Origin: Chloroflexota bacterium
Lineage (GTDB): Bacteria; Chloroflexota; Anaerolineae; Anaerolineales; UBA4823
DNA length: 38,849 bases
Assembly (NCBI GenBank): GCA_012516075.1
Contig: JAAYXE010000101.1
Span: 1-38,849 of the forward strand
Direction of reading: 5' to 3'
Within the stretch, counting starts at the first letter, position 1. Each line of letters opens with the position of its first letter. This document shows, one piece after another, positions 27,342 to 35,452 of the stretch. Position numbers and translations under genes: made by a program. The notes under the pieces were generated by a model. That model made no database searches and was not told where the DNA came from. It saw only the letters and a list, made by a program, of their open reading frames with translations.

Positions 27342-29290
27342 CGAAATTCGAACTGGTATCCGTCCCCAACCGGTCACCTTCCGCATCTTCCACTGGTTTT
27401 CGACTCCTGTTGCCCGTCAGCACCCTCGAAGAAGCCCGCATACTGCTTCCCGTTGGTGAAAGCCTTGTTCTGGATAAAAAAGGCCAGCTCTTCATCCTGC
27501 ATTTACACACGGCTGACGAAGATGAACCGCTCAGCAGCGCTGCGGCGGCCGCCAGCGACTTCCGTGAAGCGCTGGTGAAAATGATGCAGAGCCTGCTGAC
27601 CATTACAGCTAGGATACAGACCCGGGTACGCCCGCCGGATAAGGTCTGGGAGGAGATCTGGGAAGCCGTGGAACAGGAAGAGATCGATATGCTCCTGGTC
27701 GGCTGGCCGCACAGCGGGAAGACGGAGATGACCGTCAGCGATTTCTTCCATGCGCGCCTCGATTCGCCCCCCTGTGCGGTGATTGCCCTGCGTCCGGGAG
27801 AAGACCTTATCGCTTCAGGATCCTGGCAGCATGTGCACAACATCCTCATGCCGGTGCGTGGTGGTGCCAACTCTTCTCTGACGCTGCGGGTGGGATACAG
27901 CCTGGCCCAGACCCTGAATGCCAGCATAACGCTCCTGCATGTTGCCTCTTCCACAAAAGATGAACGCTTTCAATTCACGGATCAGTTTTCGCCCGCTGTT
28001 TACGGGTTAGAGCGTATACAGCGCACAGTGACGACCAAAGGTGAAATCCCAGATGCTGTTTTAAAAGAAGCTGAGAATCACCAGGTGATCGTCATGGGTG
28101 CGCCAACCGAGTCGGCCGGCACAGGCCGCTGGCAGGGGCCTCTGGTCAATCATATCCTGCGGGACACGCGTAAAACTGTGATCGCGGTGATGGAGAAAGG
28201 CAAACCGGCGGAAAAGCGCCCCGCCTCGCCATCTGCTGAAATGGACACGCCGCTGGCAGTGGTGGTGGACAAGTGGTTCGTCGAGAACACCTTTCGCAGC
28301 CGGGAATTTGAAGATCTGGAGGGCCTTGTAAGGTTGAAAGAAGAGCAGGGGCTGACCATCAGCGTTGGCCTGCCGGCTCTAAACGAAGAGGCTACCGTTG
28401 GCAGGGTAATCAAGACCATCAAAACCGGCCTGCTGGACGAGATTCCTCTGATCGATGAAATTATCCTGATCGACTCCGGATCAACGGACCGCACACGTGA
28501 GATTGCCGAAGACCTCGGCATCCCGGTTTTCATCCACCAGGAAATCCTGCCCGAGCTGGGATCCTATGAGGGGAAGGGAGAGGCGCTGTGGAAAAGCCTA
28601 TACGTTCTCAAGGGAGATATAATCGCCTGGGTTGATACCGATATCAGCAATATCCATCCGCGCTTCGTCTACGGCGTTGTCGGCCCCCTCCTGCGCGACA
28701 CGCATATCCATTACGTAAAAGGCTTTTACCGCCGCCCGCTCAGGGAGGGTGGTCGCACAATTGTCGGTGGCGGTGGACGCGTGACCGAGCTGACCGCGCG
28801 CCCCTTTATCAACCTGTTCTTCCCCGAACTGTCAGGACTGATCCAGCCCTTGTCCGGTGAGTATGCTGGCCGGCGGTCCGTGCTGGAGCGGCTGCCTTTC
28901 TTCACCGGCTACGGTGTGGAAACCGGCCTTCTGCTGGACCTGTTCAACGAATTTGGCCTGGGGGCGATCGCCCAGGTCGATTTACTGGAGAGGGTTCATC
29001 ACAACCAGCCGCTGCCATCGCTGTCGAAAATGTCTTTCGCGATCATGCAGGTGGTCTTCAGTCGTCTCGAAAAACGCCACAACACCCGCCTGCTGGTGGA
29101 CGCCAATCGTACGATGAACCTGATTCGCTACGACCGCCAGCGGCATTATTACCTGGATCCGGTTGAGATCTATGAACGCGAACGGCCGCCCATGATTACG
29201 GTGCCCCAGTACTGTGAGAAAATGGGGCGCGTTCCCCTGCCGTCCGGTCGCAAAGAAAACCAGGTCACCCCCAGGGGAGTGGGTTTATGA
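27338..29290 (+). CDS. gpgS: Usp-Usp-GpgS fusion: glucosyl-3-phosphoglycerate synthase with N-terminal universal-stress domains
   Basis: 650 aa, about twice a normal GpgS. Residues about 20-150 and 165-290 resemble two universal stress protein folds (FRLLLPVSTLEEARILLPVG; later NILMPVRGGANSSLTLRVGY and VIVMGAPTES). From about 345 the GT81 synthase begins: SVGLPALNEEATVG, EIILIDSGSTDRTREIA, GKGEALWKSL, metal-binding AWVDTDISNIHP, PLSGEYAGRRSVLE and GYGVETGLLLD. GpgS transfers glucose from an NDP-glucose to 3-phosphoglycerate, the first committed step to glucosylglycerate. The Usp part may sense nucleotide or stress and tune the enzyme (inference). Start and stop overlap both neighbours by 4 bp (ATGA). 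Confidence 0.9.
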   Translation: MTKFELVSVPNRSPSASSTGFRLLLPVSTLEEARILLPVGESLVLDKKGQLFILHLHTADEDEPLSSAAAAASDFREALVKMMQSLLTITARIQTRVRPPDKVWEEIWEAVEQEEIDMLLVGWPHSGKTEMTVSDFFHARLDSPPCAVIALRPGEDLIASGSWQHVHNILMPVRGGANSSLTLRVGYSLAQTLNASITLLHVASSTKDERFQFTDQFSPAVYGLERIQRTVTTKGEIPDAVLKEAENHQVIVMGAPTESAGTGRWQGPLVNHILRDTRKTVIAVMEKGKPAEKRPASPSAEMDTPLAVVVDKWFVENTFRSREFEDLEGLVRLKEEQGLTISVGLPALNEEATVGRVIKTIKTGLLDEIPLIDEIILIDSGSTDRTREIAEDLGIPVFIHQEILPELGSYEGKGEALWKSLYVLKGDIIAWVDTDISNIHPRFVYGVVGPLLRDTHIHYVKGFYRRPLREGGRTIVGGGGRVTELTARPFINLFFPELSGLIQPLSGEYAGRRSVLERLPFFTGYGVETGLLLDLFNEFGLGAIAQVDLLERVHHNQPLPSLSKMSFAIMQVVFSRLEKRHNTRLLVDANRTMNLIRYDRQRHYYLDPVEIYERERPPMITVPQYCEKMGRVPLPSGRKENQVTPRGVGL

Positions 29291-29880
29291 CTCATCTCAT
29301 CCTCATCCGGCACGGAGAAACGGACTGGAATGTCGAGGGGCGCTATCAGGGACAGGCTGACCCACCTCTGAATGCGCGCGGCCGGGTACAGGCACTGCGG
29401 CTGGCAGATGGACTCGCCAGTTCTGGAATCGAAACCCTTTATACCAGCCCACTGCAGCGCGCCAGACAGACAGCAGAGATCGTCGCCCAGCGTCTGAATG
29501 TCCCGGTCCACATCGAGCCGCGTCTGGTTGAGATTCACCAGGGCGACTGGCAGACCCGGCTACGTTCTGAGATCGAACAGCTCTATCCCGAGCAGTTTCG
29601 GCGCTGGGTAACAGATCCCTGGTCAGTTTCTCCGCCGAACGGAGAAAGACTGGTTCAGGTTCTCGAACGCGTCGTCGCTGCCGTGACCGACATCGTCCGC
29701 CGCCATCCGGCATCCCGGGTCGGACTGGTCACCCACCGCATACCCATCGCATTGATTAAATTTAAATATCAGGGACTGGATCCGGATAATATCCGCACCC
29801 TTAACCTGCCAAATACTTATTACGAAGAAATCGATATCAATCCCGAAATAGTTGAAAAGATGGCCACAAAAGAGAAATAA
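29287..29880 (+). CDS. Histidine-phosphatase-family phosphatase, probable glucosyl-3-phosphoglycerate phosphatase
   Basis: 197 aa. Phosphoglycerate-mutase-like fold with the catalytic LILIRHGETDWN (phospho-His), the Glu acid in EIHQGDWQ and the second His in GLVTHRIPI. Its position directly after gpgS, overlapping by 4 bp, makes dephosphorylation of glucosyl-3-phosphoglycerate to glucosylglycerate the best guess (GpgP of the histidine-phosphatase type is known in mycobacteria). Broad-specificity phosphatase or cobalamin-type phosphatase remain possible from sequence alone. Confidence 0.82.
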   Translation: MTHLILIRHGETDWNVEGRYQGQADPPLNARGRVQALRLADGLASSGIETLYTSPLQRARQTAEIVAQRLNVPVHIEPRLVEIHQGDWQTRLRSEIEQLYPEQFRRWVTDPWSVSPPNGERLVQVLERVVAAVTDIVRRHPASRVGLVTHRIPIALIKFKYQGLDPDNIRTLNLPNTYYEEIDINPEIVEKMATKEK

Positions 29881-29897
29881 GCCCCTCTGGAGGATAA

Positions 29898-31703
29898 ATG
29901 GCTGAAACCCTGGACACTTCTGTTCTTTCAACTGAGCCGCTGGAAAGAATTCAACACCTGCTGGTCCAGCTGTACGGAGAACCGGAAGGCGAAAAAGCGT
30001 TCCGGCAGTTGACCCCCCGGCTGGATGAATATGCACGCCGGTTTTCTGCGCAGAGACGGGATGTTTCGGGCACCACTGGGCCTCTGACAGAAGCGGACGC
30101 TATTTTGATCACCTATGGGGATCAATTCCAGGGAGACGCCCCGCCGCTTCAGCTTCTCGAGCAGTTCCTCGACCGTCATCTCGGACAGATCATCCGCGGC
30201 GTTCACATCCTGCCTTTCTACCCATACTCCTCTGATGATGGTTTTTCGGTCATTGATTACCGCCAGGTCAATCCTGCCCTGGGATCCTGGGATGATATCC
30301 GCCGCCTGGCACACCGCCGCCGCTTGATGTTCGATGCTGTGGTCAACCACATCTCGCAGCACAGCCGCTGGTTTCAGGGCTTTCTTCAGCAGGAGCCTCC
30401 GTATGACGACTATTTCATCACGGTCGACCCGGCAGTGGACCTGAGCGCGGTGGTCCGCCCGCGCGCGCTTCCCCTGCTCACCCCGGTGGAAACCGTGCGC
30501 GGACAGCGCTATGTCTGGACCACGTTCAGTGAGGACCAGATCGACCTGAATTACGCCAACCCACAGGTGCTCCTTGAGATGCTCGATATCATCCTGTTTT
30601 ACGCTGTCAATGGGGCACAGTTGATTCGCCTGGATGCCATTGCCTACCTGTGGAAGGAGATCGGGACGCCCTGTATTCATCTGGAAAACACCCATAACGT
30701 GGTCAGGCTCATTCGTGCCGTACTCGACGCTGTCGCTCCGCATGTGCTGCTGATTACCGAGACCAATGTCCCTCACGAAGAAAATATCAGCTATTTTGGC
30801 CGGCCGCTTCCTGGAGGGGATCTCACCGACGAAGCCCAGCTTGTTTACCAGTTCCCCCTGGCCCCCCTCATTCTGCATACCTTTGTTACCGGTTCCGCTT
30901 CAGTGCTCTCCCGGTGGGCCGCCGGGTTGAAGACGCCTTCGCCTGGTACCGCTTTCTTCAATTTCATTGCCTCACACGACGGCATCGGCCTGCGCCCATC
31001 AGAAGGCCTGCTCAGCCCCGCAGAAATTCAGGCCCTCATCGACCGCACCCTGTCTCACGGGGGGCAGGTATCATACCGCTACCATCCTGATGGCTCCAGG
31101 AGCGTGTACGAGCTCAATATCACCCTTTACGACCTGCTCAACGATCCCAGCCAACCCGATCCGGATGTCGATATCCAGCGCTTTCTCGCCTCGCAGGCAA
31201 TCATGCTGGCGCTTGCCGGGGTCCCTGGAATCTACATCCACAGCCTGTTTGGATCCAGCAGCTGCCATTCCTGTTATCAGGAGACCGGGCGGGCGCGCTC
31301 CATGAACCGCCAGAAGTTCCAGCTAGCAGAGCTGGAAGCACGTCTTTCCCAGCCAGACAGCCGTGAGGCGCGTGTCTTTACCGCTTACCGTCACATGCTC
31401 GCAACTCGCAGCGGTCTCCCAGCCTTCCACCCGGCTGCAGCCCAGCAGGTGCTCAATCTGCATGACGGGATCTTCGCCCTGCTGCGCACACCGCAGGACA
31501 GGCACAAACCGGTCCTCTGCCTGACCAGTGTCACCCCCGCAGAGACCTCTCTGCAGGTCGATCTCCACGAGCCGGGCATCGATTCGATCACTGCATGGCA
31601 GGATGCCCTGACAGGAAGGATTTTCAGGGCCCACAACAGCAGGCTGCAGGTCTCTGTGGCCGGTTATGAAACACTCTGGCTCAAATCCCTGGAAAGCGCC
31701 TGA
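29898..31703 (+). CDS. GH13_18 phosphorylase (glucosylglycerate/sucrose phosphorylase type)
   Basis: 601 aa alpha-amylase-superfamily enzyme of the sucrose-phosphorylase subfamily. Motifs: ITYGDQFQG near the N-terminus, GVHILPFYPYSSDDGFSV, the nucleophile in LIRLDAIAYLWKEIG, acid/base in LLITETNVPHEEN, and ASHDGIGLRP with the third acid. Subfamily members phosphorolyse sucrose, glucosylglycerate or related glucosides to glucose-1-phosphate. Because the gene sits in a gpgS/gpgP operon, glucosylglycerate is the likely substrate, giving glucose-1-phosphate plus glycerate. It starts 17 bp after the phosphatase gene with GGAGG, and its TGA abuts the next ATG. Confidence 0.88.
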   Translation: MAETLDTSVLSTEPLERIQHLLVQLYGEPEGEKAFRQLTPRLDEYARRFSAQRRDVSGTTGPLTEADAILITYGDQFQGDAPPLQLLEQFLDRHLGQIIRGVHILPFYPYSSDDGFSVIDYRQVNPALGSWDDIRRLAHRRRLMFDAVVNHISQHSRWFQGFLQQEPPYDDYFITVDPAVDLSAVVRPRALPLLTPVETVRGQRYVWTTFSEDQIDLNYANPQVLLEMLDIILFYAVNGAQLIRLDAIAYLWKEIGTPCIHLENTHNVVRLIRAVLDAVAPHVLLITETNVPHEENISYFGRPLPGGDLTDEAQLVYQFPLAPLILHTFVTGSASVLSRWAAGLKTPSPGTAFFNFIASHDGIGLRPSEGLLSPAEIQALIDRTLSHGGQVSYRYHPDGSRSVYELNITLYDLLNDPSQPDPDVDIQRFLASQAIMLALAGVPGIYIHSLFGSSSCHSCYQETGRARSMNRQKFQLAELEARLSQPDSREARVFTAYRHMLATRSGLPAFHPAAAQQVLNLHDGIFALLRTPQDRHKPVLCLTSVTPAETSLQVDLHEPGIDSITAWQDALTGRIFRAHNSRLQVSVAGYETLWLKSLESA

Positions 31704-32180
31704 ATGACACCGCCTGCTGGCTCCAAATCTGCCCACAGGCCCGTACTTTCCTCGATCTGGCTGTATCTGCTTTTCGGGGTTCTGATACTGGGGCTGCTGG
31801 TGTGGACCTCTTTACGCACCCTTCAGGAAACGCCTACACGTCAGGCAAGCGCTCAGGTCCCCGGTCACGGCTGGGTAACTCTGACACTCACCATCTCTCC
31901 TTATCCACCAGTGACGGATGAACCAGTTTTGCTGAACGTTGTAGCTGAAAATGAACGCGACGTGCTCCTGGAGTTCATTGACGGCCTGCCTTATACCTTC
32001 GGGCAGCAGAACAGTGATGTGATTCTGGGCGCCGGCAGAGCTTTCCTGGCTGCAGATGGGGCCGGCTATCAAAGCCGGCTCACTTTCCCCTCACCGGGCA
32101 GCTACTGGGTCGATTATGAAATTCTCCCGGGGACGAAAATCCGCTTTCAGTTCGCCGTCAGTACTGCACCGACTGGATAG
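31704..32180 (+). CDS. Small membrane-anchored protein with extracytoplasmic beta domain
   Basis: 158 aa, no firm family. One N-terminal membrane helix (about residues 17-38, WLYLLFGVLILGLLVW) is followed by an exported domain of beta strands (WVTLTLTISPYPPVTDEPVL, YQSRLTFPSPGSYWVDYEI). The pattern recalls YtkA/FixH-like Ig-fold domains, but I see no metal ligands to support that. It starts directly after the phosphorylase stop (TGAATG) and so is the last gene of the glycoside operon. Function unknown. Confidence 0.7.
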   Translation: MTPPAGSKSAHRPVLSSIWLYLLFGVLILGLLVWTSLRTLQETPTRQASAQVPGHGWVTLTLTISPYPPVTDEPVLLNVVAENERDVLLEFIDGLPYTFGQQNSDVILGAGRAFLAADGAGYQSRLTFPSPGSYWVDYEILPGTKIRFQFAVSTAPTG

Positions 32181-32182
32181 GT

Positions 32183-32188
32183 TATAAT
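32183..32188 (+). promoter_or_regulatory. Possible -10 box upstream of the DsbA-like selenoprotein
   Basis: A perfect TATAAT begins 3 bp after the stop codon of the preceding gene and lies about 90 bp before the start of the DsbA-like gene. No recognisable -35 box is seen at 16-18 bp, so it may be weak or regulated. Confidence 0.35.
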
Positions 32189-32276
32189 TGCTTCATGCGT
32201 TCTTAAGGACTGCAGAAGAGCCGGGTTATCATCACAAATCCCGGCTCAATTCTCTTTTACCTGAAAGGGTGTCTAC

Positions 32277-33089
32277 ATGCAGGATTTCAACGAAACAGAA
32301 CTACCTTCACCCGCAGAATCACCGCCTCCACCCCAGGATCGGCCTGCGCTGGTCATCAACATTCAATCCTGGGCGACCCCAATTGTTGGTCTGATCATGC
32401 TCGCTGTTGGCCTGTTGGGTGGCTATATTGGACGTCCTCTCCTGGAGAAGAGTACCCCCACGGCTGTGGCGGTCAACCCAACCCCCTCTGTCCCCCAGAG
32501 CGCTGCAGGAACGGAGCAGCAGCGTCAGGAGATGATGGCTTTTCTGGTCGATCAGACTAAACATCTCAAGGGCGACGATGCCGCTCCCGTCACCATCATT
32601 GAGTTCAGCGATTTTCAGTGACCATTCTGCGGCAGATTTGCCACTGGCGCGGGGCGTCAGATCGAACAGGAGTATATTGAAAGCGGCAAGGTCCGCATGG
32701 GTTACTGGCACTTTGCTTTCCTGGGGCAGGAATCACTCTGGGCAGCAGAAGCCTCCGAATGCGCTGCGGACCAGGATGCATTCTGGGAGTATCATGACCT
32801 GCTCTTCGAAAGCCAGAACGGTGAAAACCGGGGCGCCTTCAGCAAAGAAAACCTGAAGCAGTTTGCTGCAGACCTCGAGCTGGACACCGGGGCTTTCAAC
32901 GAATGCCTGGACAGCGGGAAGTATTCGGAATATGTGCAGACCCAATCGGGGATTGCCCGCCAGATTGGCGTGACATCAACACCGGTGTTCCTGATCAACG
33001 GCTACGCAGTGATCGGAGCACAGGATTTCAGCGTCTTTCAACAGGTGATCGATCAGGAGCTGGCTGCGGCCGGATCCGGAAGCCGCTGA
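32277..33089 (+). CDS. Membrane-anchored DsbA-like thiol oxidoreductase, selenoprotein (UGA = Sec115)
   Basis: 270 aa when the in-frame UGA (32619-32621) is read as selenocysteine. Layout: Pro-rich cytosolic tail, one membrane helix (about 33-51), Thr/Pro linker, then a thioredoxin_4 (DsbA-like) domain outside the membrane. The motif reads EFSDFQ-U-PFCGRF where homologues have CPFC, so UGA replaces exactly the first active-site Cys. After it, the same frame continues with the rest of the fold (MGYWHFAFLGQESLWAAEAS, and the cis-Pro in GVTSTPVFLING, Pro236). A plain ORF call splits it into a 114-aa piece and a false downstream start. It likely catalyses disulfide exchange outside the membrane. 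Start ATG 32277. It is separated from the glycoside operon by a possible promoter. Confidence 0.9.
32644..32660 (+). promoter_or_regulatory. Candidate bacterial SECIS element for UGA at 32619-32621
   Basis: CUGGCG (32644-32649) pairs with CGUCAG (32655-32660), including one G-U, around loop CGGGG. The stem begins 23 nt and the loop 29 nt after the UGA, in the usual range, and the loop has G at its second base. GAU (32635-32637) and AUC (32661-32663) could add a bulged lower stem. Confidence 0.65.
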
Positions 33090-33103
33090 ACCCCCATCCA
33101 TAT

Positions 33104-33140
33104 AAAAAACGCCTGGCAGTAACTGCCAGGCGTTTTTTAT
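33104..33140. terminator. Bidirectional rho-independent terminator
   Basis: A near-perfect palindrome in which AAAAAACGCCTGGCAGT pairs with ACTGCCAGGCGTTTTTT. It serves the convergent DsbA-like selenoprotein (+) and the membrane protein gene (-), whose stop lies at its right edge. Confidence 0.93.
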
Positions 33141-33700
33141 TCCATCGGAACCGTGTCCTTCGTCTCGCACTTAACAGAAAGCTGGCTGTCGAGAACATTC
33201 CCCTTCCAGCCATTTCGTATTCTGGTCGCTTCCAGCAGGTGGCTGCGCAGATTGTTGATTGCGGTATCGATGGCTTTTTCAGTCTCCGTTAACGCTGCTG
33301 CCGATTCTGGCCGCAGGGATGCATCCTGCTTCAGAGAGGCGATCACTGTGCTGGCTGCAAATAGAGTCTGCAGCGCGCTGTCGGTCAGGTCATGGCTGAT
33401 TTGCAGCTGCTCGCGTGCCTGCGCCAGAATCTGGGCCTGCAGTTCACTGGTTTCCCGTTCTTCCAGCCAGCGAGCAAGGAAATCCAGGAAAAAGAAGGCG
33501 ACCAGTGGGCCCATCGTACCGAAGAACAGGATCTCAACCAGAATGTGATAATCCATTCCCAGGCCGAAATGCAGCCAGCGGGCCGGGCCCAGCTCGTAAA
33601 TGAATACAAGCACAGCTGTCGCCAGCGGCGCTAACCACCGCAGCGTGTGCAAATGTTCTGTCAGCTTTTGATTAATGAAATCTCTAATTTTAGTGCTCAT
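33137..33700 (-). CDS. Membrane protein resembling a histidine-kinase N-terminal half without an ATPase domain
   Basis: 187 aa from ATG 33700. Two membrane segments (WLAPLATAVLVFIYELG and LVEILFFGTMGPLVAFFFLD) are followed by a helical, probably coiled-coil stretch (ARWLEERETSELQAQILAQA, then REQLQISHDLTDSALQTLFA). The latter resembles the dimerisation region of HisKA_3-type sensor kinases. The catalytic HATPase domain is absent and no downstream frame restores it. It may be a truncated kinase or a stand-alone membrane coiled-coil protein. The open frame extends 24 codons upstream to 33772, but ATG 33700 has GGGGAG 8 bp upstream and is the better start. Confidence 0.65.
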   Translation of the reverse strand: MSTKIRDFINQKLTEHLHTLRWLAPLATAVLVFIYELGPARWLHFGLGMDYHILVEILFFGTMGPLVAFFFLDFLARWLEERETSELQAQILAQAREQLQISHDLTDSALQTLFAASTVIASLKQDASLRPESAAALTETEKAIDTAINNLRSHLLEATRIRNGWKGNVLDSQLSVKCETKDTVPME

Positions 33701-33846
33701 GATTTCTTCTCCCCTGGTCTGCATAATGGCAGACTCCCCTTTCCCAGAGGGATACCCGGTTATTCTACGCATTCGGAATCAGAGCGAGAAGTGTGAAAGG
33801 TCATCCCTGCTGTATGATTTTCAGCATACTGAGGGTGATTTTTGAT

Positions 33847-33882
33847 TCAAAAAGGTGGCGGATATGACGTACCGCCACCTTT
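33847..33882 (-). terminator. Rho-independent terminator of the NYN-domain gene
   Basis: AAAGGTGGCGG (33851-33861) pairs with CCGCCACCTTT (33872-33882) around a 10-base loop. On the minus strand it is followed by further T's (TTTTTGAATC). Confidence 0.88.
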
Positions 33883-33913
33883 ATTCTTCGAATCCTGCTG
33901 CCAGAAAATGGGG

Positions 33914-34828
33914 TCAGATGTCGCTTGCCAGAGTGGAGACCCAACCTTCATTGGGATCCGTGCCGCCGGTGCGCGTCCGGCTGCGGGGATAGCTTGCTTC
34001 TCCAGACCTGCCCACCACCCGGATATCCTCAGCACCCAGGCCCCGGTCGGATTCGACCAGTTCAAATTCGAAAATCACCTTGCGGCTGGGCAGCGTGCGC
34101 GGGTTGATTTCGGGAGGCAGGGTCGAATCGTGGAAAAAAGCGGCTTTATAGGGCGAATCGGGGTTGCGCGGATCGGTTATCCATGTCAGCGGGGATAATT
34201 TATCCAGGAAAGCCATGAATCCGTAGTTTTCGTCTGGCTGGTGGAAATAGCATACCCCACGCACCGTCGAGCCGGGAGTCCCCCAGGGTGTTTCGCGCCG
34301 GTTTGTAGGGATCAACTCTGGGATCAGGTATCCCGAAATAAACGAATCTGCATTTTTGCGTAAAGACTGCGAAACATTATCAAAGGCGATCACTTCCACA
34401 CGGCAGCCCATGTCGCGGACCGCCTGCATCGGTTTGACAAAATCGCCATCGCCGGTGATCAGGATGACCAGGTCAAGGTTGCGGGCCTGCAGGATCAGAT
34501 CCACTGCCATGATCATATCGACATTGGCTTTTCCATACCGCCGGTCTGTATCTGGATCGTAATACCATTTGACTTCGTTGACAGTGGTGTGGAAACCAAT
34601 ATCGCGCAGCACATCGTGAAAACTGGTCACCCGATCGCCATAACTGCGGTCTGTGCGCGCTCTTTCGGCATCGAATGATACATACGCATTGAGACGCTGG
34701 ATCGTACCGCGCATTTGCGCGTACTGCCGCAGTACATCGAAGCGCATTTTCTGCCCACCGTTGGAGTAGACATTGGCGACATCGACAAAAACCCCTACTT
34801 TTGCGTATTCAATTGGATTCGGCATCAT
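33914..34828 (-). CDS. NYN (LabA/DUF88, PIN-like) domain protein
   Basis: 304 aa. Residues about 8-165 form an NYN domain, a PIN-like nuclease fold. The acidic cluster is VGVFVDVANVYSNGG (Asp, Asn), KANVDMIMAVDLILQ (two Asp) and VILITGDGDFVKPMQAVRDM (Asp-Gly-Asp), consistent with a metal-dependent RNase or NTP-binding role. Then comes a region with VRGVCYFHQPDENYGFMAFL and FEFELVESDRGLGAEDI. This resembles a cold-shock-like OB domain, so the protein may couple nuclease and RNA-binding modules. The start ATG is either 34828 or 34825. Substrate unknown. It has its own terminator. Confidence 0.88.
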   Translation of the reverse strand: MMPNPIEYAKVGVFVDVANVYSNGGQKMRFDVLRQYAQMRGTIQRLNAYVSFDAERARTDRSYGDRVTSFHDVLRDIGFHTTVNEVKWYYDPDTDRRYGKANVDMIMAVDLILQARNLDLVILITGDGDFVKPMQAVRDMGCRVEVIAFDNVSQSLRKNADSFISGYLIPELIPTNRRETPWGTPGSTVRGVCYFHQPDENYGFMAFLDKLSPLTWITDPRNPDSPYKAAFFHDSTLPPEINPRTLPSRKVIFEFELVESDRGLGAEDIRVVGRSGEASYPRSRTRTGGTDPNEGWVSTLASDI

Positions 34829-35005
34829 CTTATTTTTACTCTTCAGGCTGAAAATGGATGTATATTTCTGATCGATAAGGAACCCTGTGGATGACTTCTT
34901 TCAGTAGTTGCACATTGCTGATTCATCAGTCAATCTATGCTTCTCTCGAGTTTGTACCCTGGAATAACAAAAAAATAAATTTCCGGCTGAGTTCGGCGAA
35001 ATCAA

Positions 35006-35452
35006 TTACAGGTTTTCTGCTGTTTGTAGATCTTTATATACAGACCTGGCCCAGGTTTTCACCTGCTCAATATACTGTTCTTCCCCGGCGGCTACCACGT
35101 CGGCTGCTCTCATACTCCAGTGTACCGGGTTGCGGTAGGATCCTTTTGATTCAGGCCGGGCTGTGACCTTCCAGTTTCTCCTGCCCGAGTCCACGGTTTT
35201 TCTTTTTTGATTTCGGATTTCGGCCGGGCTCTTCTCTTCAACCAGCATTTCCTTCAGCAGCCCGAGCGCATATCCCAGCCCATCTTCTGAATACAGGTGC
35301 GGGTGCTGCAAATGATAACATAACACCATTAAATGATGCACCACTCCGTTGGCCGGATTTTCATTCTCCCAAAACAACATCTGGTAAAAATTATCCTGAC
35401 AGGTACGGCCGTTTTCCCATCTGGCCCCACACGCCGGGCACTGAGATGTCAT
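35006..35452 (-). CDS. DUF5946-like small protein with N-terminal CxxC
   Basis: 148 aa. Begins MTSQCPACGARWENGRTCQD, a zinc-ribbon-like CxxC with a third Cys, then LHH/H-rich helices (VVHHLMVLCYHLQHPHLYSE) and a C-terminal helical part. It fits the uncharacterised DUF5946 family; function unknown. The start ATG 35452 is supported by AGGAGG about 7 bp upstream. The flanking gaps (34829-35005 and 35453-35568) contain nothing else I can support. Confidence 0.75.
   Translation of the reverse strand: MTSQCPACGARWENGRTCQDNFYQMLFWENENPANGVVHHLMVLCYHLQHPHLYSEDGLGYALGLLKEMLVEEKSPAEIRNQKRKTVDSGRRNWKVTARPESKGSYRNPVHWSMRAADVVAAGEEQYIEQVKTWARSVYKDLQTAENL

Noticed and set aside
32631..32642. Short hairpin GGCA-GATT-TGCC as the SECIS of the DsbA-like gene
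   Set aside because: Its 4-bp stem starts only 10 nt after the UGA, too close for a usual bacterial SECIS. The hairpin at 32644-32660 fits distance and loop rules better.
32697..33089. Separate 130-aa gene starting at ATG 32697
   Set aside because: It is the downstream part of the DsbA-like selenoprotein. It has no ribosome site and lacks the start of the thioredoxin fold.
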